Source: Eumeta japonica
Lineage: Eukaryota; Arthropoda; Insecta; Lepidoptera; Psychidae
Direction of reading: 5' to 3'
DNA length: 64,000 nucleotides
Assembly (NCBI GenBank): GCA_005406025.1
Contig: BGZK01000718.1
Location: forward strand, 241,721 to 305,720
The notes beneath the pieces are model-generated. The model was not told the origin of the DNA, ran no database searches, and worked only from the letters and a program-made list of their open reading frames with translations. The position numbers and the translations under genes were made by a program. Positions 13,069-23,899 of the stretch are shown piece after piece (the stretch's first letter is position 1; the number at the start of each line of letters is the position of its first letter).

Positions 13069-14029
13069 GCCAATTTTTTTATTAATTGTCGATGTGCCAA
13101 TTGACATTATTACAGTCAGTAAAATATGTGCTCTCATAGTGAAAAGTATCAAGAAACAATAAATACTGTCTCCGATGATACCATTTTCTTGAGCCATGTA
13201 AATAATGTTATCTATCAACAAGACAGCGTCCATTTCCATATAGCAGTACAGTGAGTAAACAGTTTCTAGAAAAATATTTTCCGTTGCCGTCGTATCGCAC
13301 GCATGGTCCTACAAAATGGCCGCCACGTCAGCTTGAAATGGCGCTGATGGTTTTTTTTAATGTTGAATTTATTGTTGAATCGAAATTAAAGACGAATTTA
13401 TGGATGCCGATATAATGCCGGAAAATAATTGAAAAAATGTCGTTTATTATCATATCAACAAAATACACCGCACGTGTTTGACTAGAGTCGCTACAGAGAC
13501 TCTGAAACATGGCTGTAATTTTACAGAGAGACGGAGGTTACATCGATTAATACATACATATATAATACATCAAACAAGTGACAGACAACTTACGAATTGT
13601 ATGAAAAACCTTTTATTACACTTTACCGAATTCTGCGGTAGTGATTTTTTTTGTTATCCGAATGTACAAAATGATCTTTTTGTGAAATCGAGTTGATCAT
13701 ATTTACAAAATTAACCAAGTTTATGAATTTTCAAGGACAATTCCTGTTTGACCAAGAAATTGACTGTGGAAAAATTGTTTTCATAAAAAAAATCAGGTTC
13801 ACAAGATTAAAAAATAATATTTTAATATACGAAAAACCCAACAACATCTTTCATCTGTACGGGTCAAGTCATGGTGTGCTGATTATCTTACAAGCGTATA
13901 ATGGTTACAATATTCCATGTGATGTACAATACAATGGGCGAACTTCTGTGTGTGCTGTGTGTAATTCTAGTTGAAAAATTCTTATTTCTATTTTTTTAAT
14001 CCATACTTAAGTTCCAACCAAATCAAAAT
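13069..14029. other. Non-coding DNA with a short mixed-composition patch
   Basis: No gene is recognised. About 13,270-13,350 is a GC-richer patch (GTTGCCGTCGTATCGCACGC and CAAAATGGCCGCCACGTCAG) without a long frame. Frames at 13,478-13,696 and 13,693-13,974 of 72 and 93 codons overlap by four bases, but neither shows a domain, so I do not call them genes. Confidence 0.5.
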
Positions 14030-14152
14030 CAAACCTCTTCGACATTTTAAACAAAAGTAAAAATCGGCTTATAAACGGTGTAGTTATCGTGTAGCACAAC
14101 CCAAACATTACAGGCGAATTGATAACCTCATCCTCATTGAAGTCGGTTTAAA
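14030..14152 (+). repeat. Truncated copy of the 'AACCGACTT' non-autonomous element
   Basis: The end reads GCGAATTGATAACCTCATCC then TCATTGAAGTCGGTTTA. It matches the order at 19,350-19,449 (AAAATCGG, then AAGTT, GTAAC, AACAT, CAG.CGAATTGA.AACCTC.TCC and a terminal GTCGGTT/GTTGGTT). It is therefore a second, 5'-truncated member of the element that interrupts the mariner at 18.9-19.4 kb. The ending resembles a repeat terminus that is abundant in Lepidoptera (recalled). Confidence 0.65.
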
Positions 14153-14209
14153 GTGATTTCGAATACTGCTGCCCTACAATGCTAACACAATAATATATTA
14201 TGGTTTTAA

Positions 14210-14330
14210 CATAATAGAGCGGCAGTGTGCCACATTTCACACGACCACCCACGCGCTCTCACGACCCCACCGCGCGCATCTACACTCGCACGCACCCGCG
14301 CACCCGAATGCGTGCGTTCTCCAAATAAGC
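14210..14330. repeat. GC-rich low-complexity CA/CG tract
   Basis: A run of CACGACC, CACGCGC, CTCACGACCCC, GCGCGCATC, CACTCGCACGCACCC and CGCGCACCCG units makes an island of C-rich simple sequence in AT-rich DNA. No open frame or RNA structure is evident. Confidence 0.7.
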
Positions 14331-14990
14331 TTTCGTCCGAATTATTCAACCGTCGTTCTCAATAGTTTTGATTCTGTACAAGATTCATTTCCGCTAAATT
14401 ATGTTCAAATATTACAACGTATTGGAGTATTTAGAAATAACGTAAAGTTTTGCTAACCGTAAAAATATGAGCGTATCGGTGGAACCTGCTCATTGTCGAA
14501 TCAATGGGATTTGTTACGAGGAACGAAAAATTACACCGAAAGTTTTTTTATTCGTGACTCCAACTTTTCTGATCGCTATTTTACGGTTTTATTGATATTT
14601 ACAAAATTAATTTAAAGATGTCATATGCATTTAAGTATATCATTTACCTAAAGTAATTCAATAATTATTCTTAAAATTATTATATATTTTTCTGGTAGAC
14701 AATAAATAGGGGAAATACTTGTACTGATTTGTTTGACATACGTAGAGGTGTCGCCATAGATGTTATGTATTCATAGGGGTATTCAATGTGCTATTTAGTT
14801 ATTAGACAAATGCTTAATGCGGGATAATAAGCAATAATAACAATTATTCAAGAAAAGAAGCTTAAAAGTAAATTTAAGTAAAAACCAAAAACATTATTCT
14901 TGAAAAAAGCTAAAGTGTGACTAAATAAAATATAGGTATAGGGAGTTCGAGAATTGAAGACATGAAGAAGTTTGTGTATTTGAGCTTATA
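14331..14990. other. AT-rich non-coding DNA
   Basis: I see nothing recognisable here. Confidence 0.6.
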
Positions 14991-15140
14991 TTAGGGTTCC
15001 GTATGTCCGAATGAAAAAAAAAGAATATGCGATCTTGTGTCTGTTTGTTTATTTGTCTGTTATAGCCAATTTTCTTCGATTTAGTGAATCGATTAAGTTG
15101 AAAAACTGGTACACATAACATTTGTGAACGTGTAATGTAA
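14991..15140 (+). repeat. Dispersed repeat, 'GGGTTCCGTA' family, copy B
   Basis: TTAGGGTTCCGTATGTCCGA is followed by an A-run, a TGTCTGTTTGTTTATTTGTC block, AATTTTCTTCGAT and AACTGGTACACATAACA. The same block order occurs in copies near 6,083 and 44,110. It is non-coding. Confidence 0.65.
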
Positions 15141-15779
15141 TTAAACTTTTGGGGGCAAAATAAAAAAAAAACGTGTGAGGGTGTTATATATGCACGTGAG
15201 AAGTTATACTTCTGTTGGGAAATAAATAACATTTTTATTGGAAATTAAAAGTAGTTTTCAATTCATAGATCGGTGATTGAGACCACTTTATTTTTTTTAT
15301 CAGAATATGTCACTTTAAATTAGTTATAGAATAAATATTTTGTACTGATTCCTGTGTATTCAATCTTAGTCGTACGTTGACTGACGATCAATAAATTTTT
15401 TTTTTGTCAGAGTACGCCACATTAAATTAATATTTTGCATTGTTTTCTGTTTATGTTGTCCTAGTACTCCTTGTTGTGAGTTATATCGGCACGTGACACG
15501 CTCAAAGTACAGTCTGATCAAATATTATTATATAAAAAAAAACTTTAGCAACCTGGACCATTTATCACATTATATAAAAAGGCTTGTTGCGAAAATTTTC
15601 AATACGTTTTACAATTTTAGAATAAATATTTTCAATTACTTAAGAAAATTGCTTAAAATTTGACCCTTCTTTCCTTTTTTGCCGGATATATCCGAAACTT
15701 TTAAGCCTGAAATTTGAGAAAAAACATAAAAATTTCTTTATTAAGATTAAATTCTACATAAGAATAGAAATTATGATAT
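15141..15779. other. AT-rich non-coding DNA
   Basis: No gene recognised. ATCTTAGTCGTACG and similar short motifs are not informative. Confidence 0.55.
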
Positions 15780-16138
15780 GAACTCACACCTATTTCCCAA
15801 AAAAAAAAGGTAAGCACAGACTATAGATATCCACATGACACAATCTTTGCAAATCTGTCTTGCTTCACTGACATCCATCAATCGTTGCATGCAAGCTCGT
15901 CGGATTCAGGTGCTTAAGATTTGGCCGTTTTTTTAATATGACACCAATTTGTTATGCACATGATTTCCCAGGGCGTCCTTTGCTAACCTTTCTACCACAA
16001 GTATTCACTCTATAGATTTGTTTTGTCAATCTATTTTCATACACCCTTTCAAGATGACCAAGCTACCGCAATTTACCTTTTTCTACTCTAATCACTACAT
16101 CTTCTTTCAAGCCACACCACTTGACGATAATAATGTTG

Positions 16139-17395
16139 TGTGGGGCGCACTATAAGTTTCTGAAATTGGCGACTTATGCAAACAATATTTAAAAAACAAT
16201 CACTATATTTAAAAATGAAACTCTTTGGCTGTAGAATATAGTTTGTTTCATTTATCTTTCAAATGTTTTTACATTGTGGCGTCATTTTAAAAATTGCCTG
16301 TTTTCATTATTACGGATTTAGTAGTGAAAATTTCGTAGCATGATTTTCTACGATATTAAGTGTAATGTGACAAATCAGCAGAGCTTTTCTTGGATTAGAA
16401 ACACCATACAGGATGACTATTTATAACTGGTTTGCATAATTCAAGTGAGGCTGTGTCAGTCTCAGTGGCGAATTTTGTAATAGTCGTGAACAAAAAATCA
16501 TTGTTGTCGTCAAAAGTCAATGCTGTGCACTTTATAATCGAAACAGACAGACATGTGACCTACCATGAGATTCATGCATCCTTAGACATAGTTATGAGTT
16601 AAATACAATCAATCCTACACAAATATTTTGGTATGAAAAAGCTATGCTCGCGGTGGATCCCACAAAATTTGACTGAGGCTCAAAAAACGGACTGCAATAC
16701 TATGCTTACCAGAATCAAGGAAGGAACGTCAAATTTGGTGTGGGATATTATAACAGGTTATAAAACATGGACTTATTGCCATGGACCAAAACAAAGCAGC
16801 AATCGACCGTATGGGTCTACCGAGATAAGCCAAAACTAACCAAAGTGGCGCGCAAGCGAAGTGCCTCTAAGCGGATGATTGCTTTTTTTTTAATAAAAGT
16901 GGACACTGGACTACTGTTTCTTTGGAAAGCTATTGTACCGTAAATAGTGATTGTTACACGATCATATGTTTGCCGGAAGTTATTAACGAACTCCGTGAAA
17001 ATAACCGTAAACGTGGTATCATCCTGTACCACGACAATGCCAGTTTTCTCGCGGCCAAACAGACACATAATTTTTGTAAAGAGAAAAACATAGAAATTAT
17101 GGGCAATCTGGCATACAGTCCCGACCTAGCACCTTGGGATTTTTTTTGTTCACAAAAATTAAGAACTAATTATGCGGTCAACGATTTTCATCACCAGAAG
17201 AGGCTGTCGAAGAGTATCAAAAACATGTTTTCAAGGTGCCATAAAGGAGTACCATAAAGTTTTCGAAGTTAGTTTATTCGTATAAAAAAGCGCATTTGTA
17301 CTAACGGAGAATAGCTTGAGAAACAATAAATTATTTTTTGATCATTTATAGTAATTATTTCTCATTAATTCCAGAAATTTTCAGTGCGTCCTACG
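16139..17395 (+). mobile_element. mariner element, copy 1 (1,257 bp, defective)
   Basis: The ends are imperfect inverted repeats: TGTGGGGCGCACT at 16,139-16,151 and AGTGCGTCCTACG at 17,383-17,395, with TTTCTG-type similarity continuing inward. TA at 17,396-17,397 and TG at 16,137-16,138 fit a TA target duplication with one mutation. Removing the element joins the flanking RTE frame (DRC then N, with KWCG a few codons on), which independently fixes the insertion site. The length matches a full-size mariner. Confidence 0.85.
16440..17320 (+). pseudogene. mariner transposase pseudogene, copy 1
   Basis: Recognisable blocks in order are LIETDRHVTYHEIHASLDIV, MKKLCSRWIPQNLTEAQKTD (16,633 onward), LTRIKEG.SNLVWDI, then in another frame VWVYRDKPKLTKVAR. 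Further on are TICLPEVINEL, ILYHDNAS and LAYSPDLAPWDFF. The HDNAS and YSPDLAP.DFF blocks carry the second and third catalytic Asp with DD34D-type spacing. The first is lost: the family's GDE.W motif reads GYKTW. A one-base deletion at the CCAAAACAAAGC stretch near 16,785 shifts the frame, and about four codons are missing after QKTD. Stops occur after position 16,836. The protein is not functional. Copy 2 shares these defects. Confidence 0.85.
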
Positions 17396-17784
17396 TACAT
17401 CTATCTTTCAAAGAAATTCCACGTATATTATGTAGAGATCGTATCTCCACCGCATCTTTTCTACTTTAATTTTTCATCTTCCATACCCATTTTTTCCTAA
17501 CGTACCTAAGCATAGGGATTACGACTCTGTAATGGATAGCAAATTGCTCACCTATTCCTGTAATATTTACTCATATGTTGCAAGAGAACTAATAAAAACT
17601 CTTGATCTTAAAGTGAACTTGATAAACTTCTCAATATTTTATGACTTACATTTTCAGTTGTATTAGTTACCACAAACAAATTACGATCACACTTAAGAAA
17701 TAAAAAAGCTTGGTAGAAAACAATTCATAATAAGAAAATCTCTCTACGCAACTTCTACTGAAATTCTTCGTTTTTTTTTTTAAT

Positions 17785-18010
17785 AACGGCGTACATCATA
17801 CGTACAAAATAGAGCAAAAGGAAAGCAAATGCGGGAAATGAAGTGAATCGATATGGAAGGTGAAGTAGGCCTTGCTTGCTGCAATGAATATGAGTGTTGA
17901 AGAAGGTGAAAAGCATAATTTATCTCAGTAGTGGAGTTCTCATCCTGATACGTACCTACAATAATGAAAGTTGAACATAGAAGAAACATGAAAGTAAATT
18001 CATAAATACA
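17785..18010 (+). mobile_element. RTE-type LINE fragment, sense strand
   Basis: The DNA reads GGCCTTGCTTGCTGCAATGA, then AGTGGAGTTCTCATCC and AAGAAACATGAAAGT. In protein terms these are remnants of the LLAAM, GVLVP and KKHES blocks of an RTE reverse transcriptase. The same segment appears in opposite orientation at 17,398-17,640, about 150 bp away. A minus-strand open frame over this piece is its shadow, not a gene. Confidence 0.6.
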
Positions 18011-18387
18011 ACGAGGTAACGAAAATGTGTTAACTGAGTATTATCTTGAAATACAGATATATGGTTAGTAATGTGAGGCACTGGTTCGAAAGAAGATATA
18101 ATTAATTTTACTACATTAGTAAAAAAAGCATATTAAGGTTTATCGATCTGGGAAGGTTGATGACATTAGTCTGATAAAAATATATACGGAGTACGGAGTA
18201 CCGCTTAAAAAAACACCTTTGTCTTATGTAAACTATGTATAAATTGGCTTGGGTGTTGTTGTATTAATATGTAAAAAGAACAACGGAGTATTTTTTAAAA
18301 TCAGGTATTACAAATTTGATAGCAATGTAAAGACAGATTTCTACTTTTTTTTTATTGCACAAGCTCATTTGGTTTGAAAAACAACAG
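18011..18387. other. AT-rich non-coding DNA between element copies
   Basis: No recognisable unit. It could include further decayed RTE sequence, but I cannot align it by eye. Confidence 0.5.
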
Positions 18388-18389
18388 TA

Positions 18390-20217
18390 CGTAGCACGCA
18401 CTGAAAATTTCTGGAATGAATGAGAAAAAAATATTATAAATCGTCAAAAATGAATTTATTGTTTCTCAAAATATACTCCGTTAGCATAAATGCACTTTTT
18501 CATACGAATAAATCAATTTTGATAACATTTAAGCCGTTCCTCCCTGGTGACCTCAAAAACATGTTTTTATACTGTTCAACAGCCTTTTCTGGTGATTAAA
18601 ATCCTTAACCGTATAATTAGTACTTAATTTTTGCGAACAAAAAAATTTTTCAAGTGCTTGGTCAAGACTGGATGGAGGATTGCTCATAAGCTCTACGTTT
18701 CTGTCCTTAAAAGAAATATTTGTGTATTTAGCCGCGTGGGAATAGGCACTGTAGTGGTACAGGTGATAGTACAGTATGATGTTTACGGTTGTTTTTTACG
18801 GAGTCCGGCAAACAAATGATCGTGTAACAATCATTATTCGCGGTACAACAATTTTACAAGGTAACAGTAGCCCGGTGTTTAGTTTCATGAAAAATTTTAA
18901 TAAAAAAAAACCGACTTGAAACAAAATCTATTCCAAAATAAATTAATATGCTTTAAAAAGTAAAAAATAATTACAAATTATTCTGCAACTTAATAATCAA
19001 CTTACTTTTTCTACTCATCACTATGTAGGTATGCTCTATGTGTTAACCATACAAAAAGGTAGATAGGTACCTTCCCACTTCAAATTTAACTCAACACATA
19101 CCTATAAATAACAAACAATGATCTGAATATTTTTAAAGTTCTAAGTAAAATGAAATGAAAAATGTTAGACTACTTAAAAGTCAATCAAATTGTTACGATA
19201 ATATAATGTAGTTACAATTACTGTTATTTTGGAGTCTGTGTCAGTCAAGGAAACACGACAATACATCTAACAATAGACACCATTTTCAGAACTCAACTAA
19301 ATTGAAATGGAACAACACGGAAAGCGCCAGCTTTCAAATAAAAAAAGAATTATCAAAATCGGTTCTCTGAGTCAGAAGTTCTAAGGTAACAAACATAAAA
19401 AAATACAGTCGAATTGAGAACCTCCTCCTTTCTAATTTTGAGGTTGGTTAAAGAAAAAGCAATCATTCGCTTAAAGGCATTTCACTCGCGCGCCACTTTG
19501 GTTCATTTTGGCTTATCTCGATAAACCCATACGGTCGATTGCTGCTTTGTTTTGGACCATAGCAATAAGTCCATGTTTTGTAAACTGTTGTAATATCCCA
19601 AACCGCATTTGACGCCCCTCTCTTGAATCTGGTAAGCATGACATATCAGTCCGTTTTTTTAGCCTCAGTCAAATTTTGTGGGATCCACCGCGAGCATAGC
19701 TTTTTCATACTCAAATTTTTGTGTAGGATTGATTATGGTTGTCTCATGCCTATGCCTAAGGATGCCTAAATCACATGGTAGGTCAGATGTTTGTCAGTTT
19801 CAATCATGCGGTTCACAGCATCGACGTTTATATTGTTCACAGCGGTGGACGGGCGACCATCATGAAATTCGTCACTGAGATTGATACGTTTGTTCTTGAA
19901 TACTACAAATCAGTTATAAATAGTCGTCTTGCATGTTGCTTCATTATAAAAAGCAATTCGAAGCCCGGAGAGGCTATGCTGAGTCGTCAAATTGTACTTG
20001 AAAACGTAGAAAATCATTTTAAGAAAATTTTCACTACTTAAATCTGAGATGATGAAGACATGCAATTTTTAAAAAGACGCTACAATGGCAAAACAATCGA
20101 CAGTTAGATGATACTAACTGTGTTCTGCAGCCAAAAAGTTCCATTTTTTAAATATAGTAATAACTTTTTAAATATTGCTAAAGTGGCCAATTGCAGAAAC
20201 GTATAGTGCGCTCCACG
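18390..20217 (-). mobile_element. mariner element, copy 2 (defective, interrupted)
   Basis: The ends are CGTAGCACGCACT at 18,390-18,402 and AGTGCGCTCCACG at 20,205-20,217, matching those of copy 1. TA lies just outside the left end (18,388-18,389). The minus-strand sequence follows copy 1 along its whole length. Examples are ATGAAAAAGCTATGCTCGCG (reverse of 19,692-19,711) and the 3' block GAGAAACAATAAATT (reverse of about 18,458-18,472). A 541-bp foreign segment sits at 18,909-19,449. Without it the element is about 1.29 kb, normal for mariner. The transposase is dead: first catalytic Asp lost (YKTW), the same frameshift as copy 1, plus more stops. Confidence 0.85.
18909..19449. mobile_element. 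MITE-like insertion inside mariner copy 2
   Basis: The insert starts AACCGACTTGAA and ends TTTTGAGGTTGGTT, giving short imperfect terminal inverted repeats (AACCGACTT against AACCAACCT). It has no open frame of note. Near its right end is GAATTGAGAACCTCCTCC, a motif I recall from a very common non-coding repeat of Lepidoptera. Mariner sequence resumes on both sides (GATTGCTTTTT and TTAATAAAA relative to copy 1), so the borders are well supported. A second, truncated copy is at 14,030-14,152. The superfamily is undetermined. Confidence 0.75.
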
Positions 20218-20426
20218 TGTAGCATCATCACTATCGATATCAGTTCAGTCGTTTTTAATACATAAGTAAGGCACCGAAGGATTGGGAATAGATCCAAATC
20301 GCTAAGATTTTGGTACTTTTCGATTTATATTTTACTTTGCTACTTAACATCTTGTTTGCTTTACCAATATAGTTCCCTGGTGTTATTTGACCAAAACTTT
20401 TACAAATTCAGTTTTTAACAAAAATG
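20218..20426. other. AT-rich non-coding DNA
   Basis: I see nothing recognisable between the mariner end and the hairpin. Confidence 0.5.
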
Positions 20427-20474
20427 TAATGCCATTTTATCCCATACAAATTATTAATGGATAAAATGGCATTA
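20427..20474. repeat. Perfect 16-bp inverted repeat (hairpin)
   Basis: The arms at 20,427-20,442 (TAATGCCATTTTATCC) and 20,459-20,474 are exact reverse complements around a 16-base AT-rich loop. They contain GC pairs and are too long to be expected often by chance in 64 kb. The total length of 48 bp is short for a typical pre-miRNA. Confidence 0.85.
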
Positions 20475-20928
20475 TTTTTTAATGATCTCACTTTTTCGCC
20501 ATAATATTGGTACAAATTTTAGGACAACGCGAAAGATCGCGGGAAGTCAAAATCAGCTTACTACTTAGTCATAATGTCATGTTAACTTTGAGAAGTTTCC
20601 AGGATTTTTGCAGAACATTTTTTTCAGGACATTTTCCGACATTTTCTAGTACCGCATATAGAAGACACTGCCTTTTCTATCTAAAAATAATGTGCCAACA
20701 CTTTCCCTACGAGTAAAAAGACTTTACTGTTTTTCTACACGCTACAATGGAACCCTGATCAACATGATCAAGAAAGTCAATTACTCACACCTATTAAAAC
20801 AATATATTTCATACTAATATACATATATATTTCATACTAACATATAGGTTTAGCTGTATACAATATATTAATAATCTTGAGAAAACCTTAATTAATTTAC
20901 TTCAATATACGTAACACCAGAATACGCT
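20475..20928. other. AT-rich non-coding DNA
   Basis: Nothing recognised. Short tandem ATATTTCATACTAA-like repetition occurs near 20,805-20,840. Confidence 0.55.
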
Positions 20929-21250
20929 TTAGATATATAATAGTTTAGACAAGACATCAAAACGTCCACCCGAAAAGACAAATTTAATACGACCGAAAAG
21001 GAGAAATTCATTAGCGTTGGCGTCAATTAAATCGACGCCGTGAAAGACGGCGTCCAGACAGGAAAAAGGGCGGGCGGACCCTTTTGTCGGCCGTAATAGA
21101 AAAATGTCCACCGCACAATTTGACACAGGCTAGGTCTGCCGATTGCCCTTAAATTCAAGGTTGCCTAATGGAATGGAATCGAATTATTGTCCCAAATCTC
21201 ATTACGTTCCTTCTTCTTTCTCTTTTTTTTTTTCTCTCCATCCCACAATT
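20929..21250. promoter_or_regulatory. GC-richer patch with competing stem-loops (possible regulatory element)
   Basis: The patch stands out from the AT-rich surroundings. GACGCCGT (21,034-21,041) and ACGGCGTC (21,047-21,054) form a perfect 8-bp stem with a GAAAG loop. GGCGTC at 21,019-21,024 can pair with the same GACGCC instead, over a loop containing AATTAAA. GGGCGGGCGGACCC lies at about 21,068-21,081. A 65-codon minus-strand frame crosses the patch without a known domain. A conserved non-coding element is one reading; this is inference. Confidence 0.3.
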
Positions 21251-23899
21251 TTTCCTCCCTTATGAGTATCGATCAAGATGTCCCATTGTCGGCCGGAAGT
21301 AAAGGTGAATGATTGGGTTTTCCTTACAAATGTTGCGTATAATTTTTTTTCCGCTGTCCGCTCAGTTTCATTCTTTTGCCCATATCTGCTCCCTTTTTGA
21401 GGTTCAGTGATTTCGATTGAGATAGGGTCCGCATAATTCTGATTGAAAGTGTATCTGGTAGTAGTTTCAGAATTTATTCTAGAAAATCACTGTCTATTGT
21501 GATGAGATGTAATAGGCAGAGAAATAGAAGCACAGAATATGAGAGCCGTTTTTATATAGATACATGAAACGACTAAGGTAATGAAATGGGATCAAGAAAA
21601 AGATCGTTCGACATAAACACGTAATTTCCACAGTAGATATCGAAGTAAGAATTACAGAATGAGTGGTTGTGGCTTCTTGGTGAAAAGATAAAAAGTTCAT
21701 TCGAACTAAAAAATATCAGGTTTCATCTTGACGATGAACGAATCAACTAATGAATTCTTAACTTAAGACGAATTAAACCATTAGCAATTTTTCTTGAAGA
21801 AATGTTGAGCCATCGGTTAAGTACATTGTTGTTCCATTGGTGACAATGGTTGTTATCAGCTTCCAACCTATACTTTGCCAGCAAATGACTTAGTGTTAGG
21901 TTAGTCCAGAAAAAGTACACATTATACACAAAGTACACATATAAAACATAAATAGATAATTGTAAGATTGTATATTATTATTATGTAAATTCAATATACT
22001 CAACTTAAATTAAAGTTAATTAATTTAAATTTAAGCTAAGTGACTAATCATTCTTATTACATATGCAGTTATTCATAGTTTGATCGTTTGTCGTTGATGT
22101 GTCACTCCAAAATTATTTTATTTAAACGACTACAATTATGTTATTTTTTTCATAACTCGAAACATAAGCTCTTAGCACTCCAAAATGAACGACTGAGTAT
22201 GAAAATATACTGAATTATACATTTCGAGCGTCTTGAGCTCGAAATACCAGAAACATCAACTGCTTATTAATTTTTTTTTGATATGAAACAATTTCGCTCT
22301 TGCTTTTATTTTCGATATCAGTCCTGTTCACGACTTCGATTTCGGGCCGATGATGAATTTAACCCTCGCTAATAACCATTCAGCAGAAAAAAAAGAACTC
22401 CTTCGATGCTCACAAGAGGGGAGCCGGGGCGAGCGCTAAAAAGGAAAAACTAAAAAAGAAAAAAACTAAAAAAGCGAAAACGAAAAAACGTGATTAACAC
22501 CTGATACAACAATAACACACACGTTATACATGTTTGGTGTTGATCACTCCACTGTTGACCCATACTGTTCTTCAAACCTTTTACTGGTGAATGAAGAGCT
22601 TTTACCTTAGGCCTCAAGAAAAAACTAGTAATGTATATAAATTGGGGATTTTTACTGTATGAATCGTGCATTTTTCCGGAACAAAAACTAGTATATATCA
22701 CTCTGACTACTAAACTATTTTTATGCAAAAAAATCAAGTCGATCCGTTACTCAATTACTACATGAAAGAAATACAAACCGACTAACACACTATCGCAGTT
22801 TAATTAATGAACATTTCACTAAAATAGTTATTTGTAATTAACATCAATTTATACAGTGAGAGAATAAAAAAAAATATCCTATAGACTTAAATCATTCGTG
22901 TAATGCTTTTTATTATAATACTTTTCTACATTAAACAAAAAAAAATATTATATAATAATTCCAAGTTTTACAAATATTTTCATATCAAGAAACGCCATAA
23001 ATATAAGTGAGATTGTTTTACAAAATTAAACGAGGCCAGTTCTTTAAAATAAATTACGAAATTCTTTAATGGTTGTCAATAACATTTATACAATTTCCAT
23101 TTCGCTGTAGATATATACTTTTCTTTGTGTGAATCGTTTTATTACATTTTAATTAAAATGTTAATCATAATACGATATTTTATTAAGGAACTATCTTAAA
23201 TGTAAATTGATATAATTGTAATCAATTAGTACTTATTCGTAAAAACATTTCGAAACAATTACTTATATACAAATTTTACAAAATTATTATTCCTATATAA
23301 CATTTACTGCTACATAATAATATACATGACATGTATATGTTTATCTCACTAACATTATAAATATATTATTTTTAAAATCTAAATTCAGAATTTAGGAGAG
23401 AAGGTCAAATCAATAAATTTATTCAATGGCATATGTGAAACTTAAATAAAAGAATATGTAATAAATAAAACTCCTGTGATGAGTAAGCATGCAAAATACA
23501 TGACTTCACCCTTTCAGATATGTATCCATAGTGATGGTTATGTAAGAACTGGGTCTACGTACAATCTAGATAAGCAAGACTCAGATGTGACCTAACATGA
23601 ACTTAGTGTTGGCTACGTTATCGATATATCATACAATGTAAATATCAGAAACTAGAATTTGTATTTTTTAAAGTACTGTTCTTACACTAATTTGTGATAA
23701 ATATACTTTTGTCATATCTATTGTCGGATCTACGTTAGATACTTTTTATTTTTAGTGTATGCGAATGACTTACCGTATTTGACAGAAAAAGATTGATCAA
23801 CATACTACGATTTGCTGATGATAATTTACTGATATTTAGAATTAACACAACAAAAAATGATTTACAAAAATAAAGTCTATACACTACAAAATCTTGAAC
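21251..23899. other. AT-rich non-coding DNA
   Basis: No gene recognised. 22,435-22,490 is an A-rich simple stretch of GGAAAAACTAAAAAAG-like units, which also makes a spurious minus-strand frame. T-rich runs occur at 21,220-21,240. Confidence 0.6.

Larger units (their letters stand above)
15780..17640 (-). mobile_element. RTE-type LINE, antisense, split by a mariner
   Basis: The two halves at 15,780-16,136 and 17,398-17,640 join into one decayed RTE-like reverse transcriptase C-terminus on the minus strand. From the upstream half come VIPMLRY, KKWVW, DAVEIRSLHN and RGISLKDRC. From the other half come KWCGLKEDVVIRVEKGKLR, LGHLERVYENRLTKQIYR, RRACMQRLMDVSEARQICKD and WISIVCAYL. These follow the order known from insect RTE elements (P.LMYGSE.WVW, NAVEMR.LR, CGVSLKDRC, LGHLERM, RRACM.RLMDVSEAR). 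Stops and a frameshift show it is dead. The 3' flank keeps the GGGAAATAGG-like end also seen at 51,815. Confidence 0.8.

Noticed and set aside
19678..20041. Plus-strand frames of 66 and 88 codons
   Set aside because: They are antisense to mariner copy 2; the transposase is on the minus strand.
22450..22737. 95-codon minus-strand frame ending in a Phe/Arg-rich stretch
   Set aside because: The end is made by an A-rich simple tract, and no domain or start context supports it.
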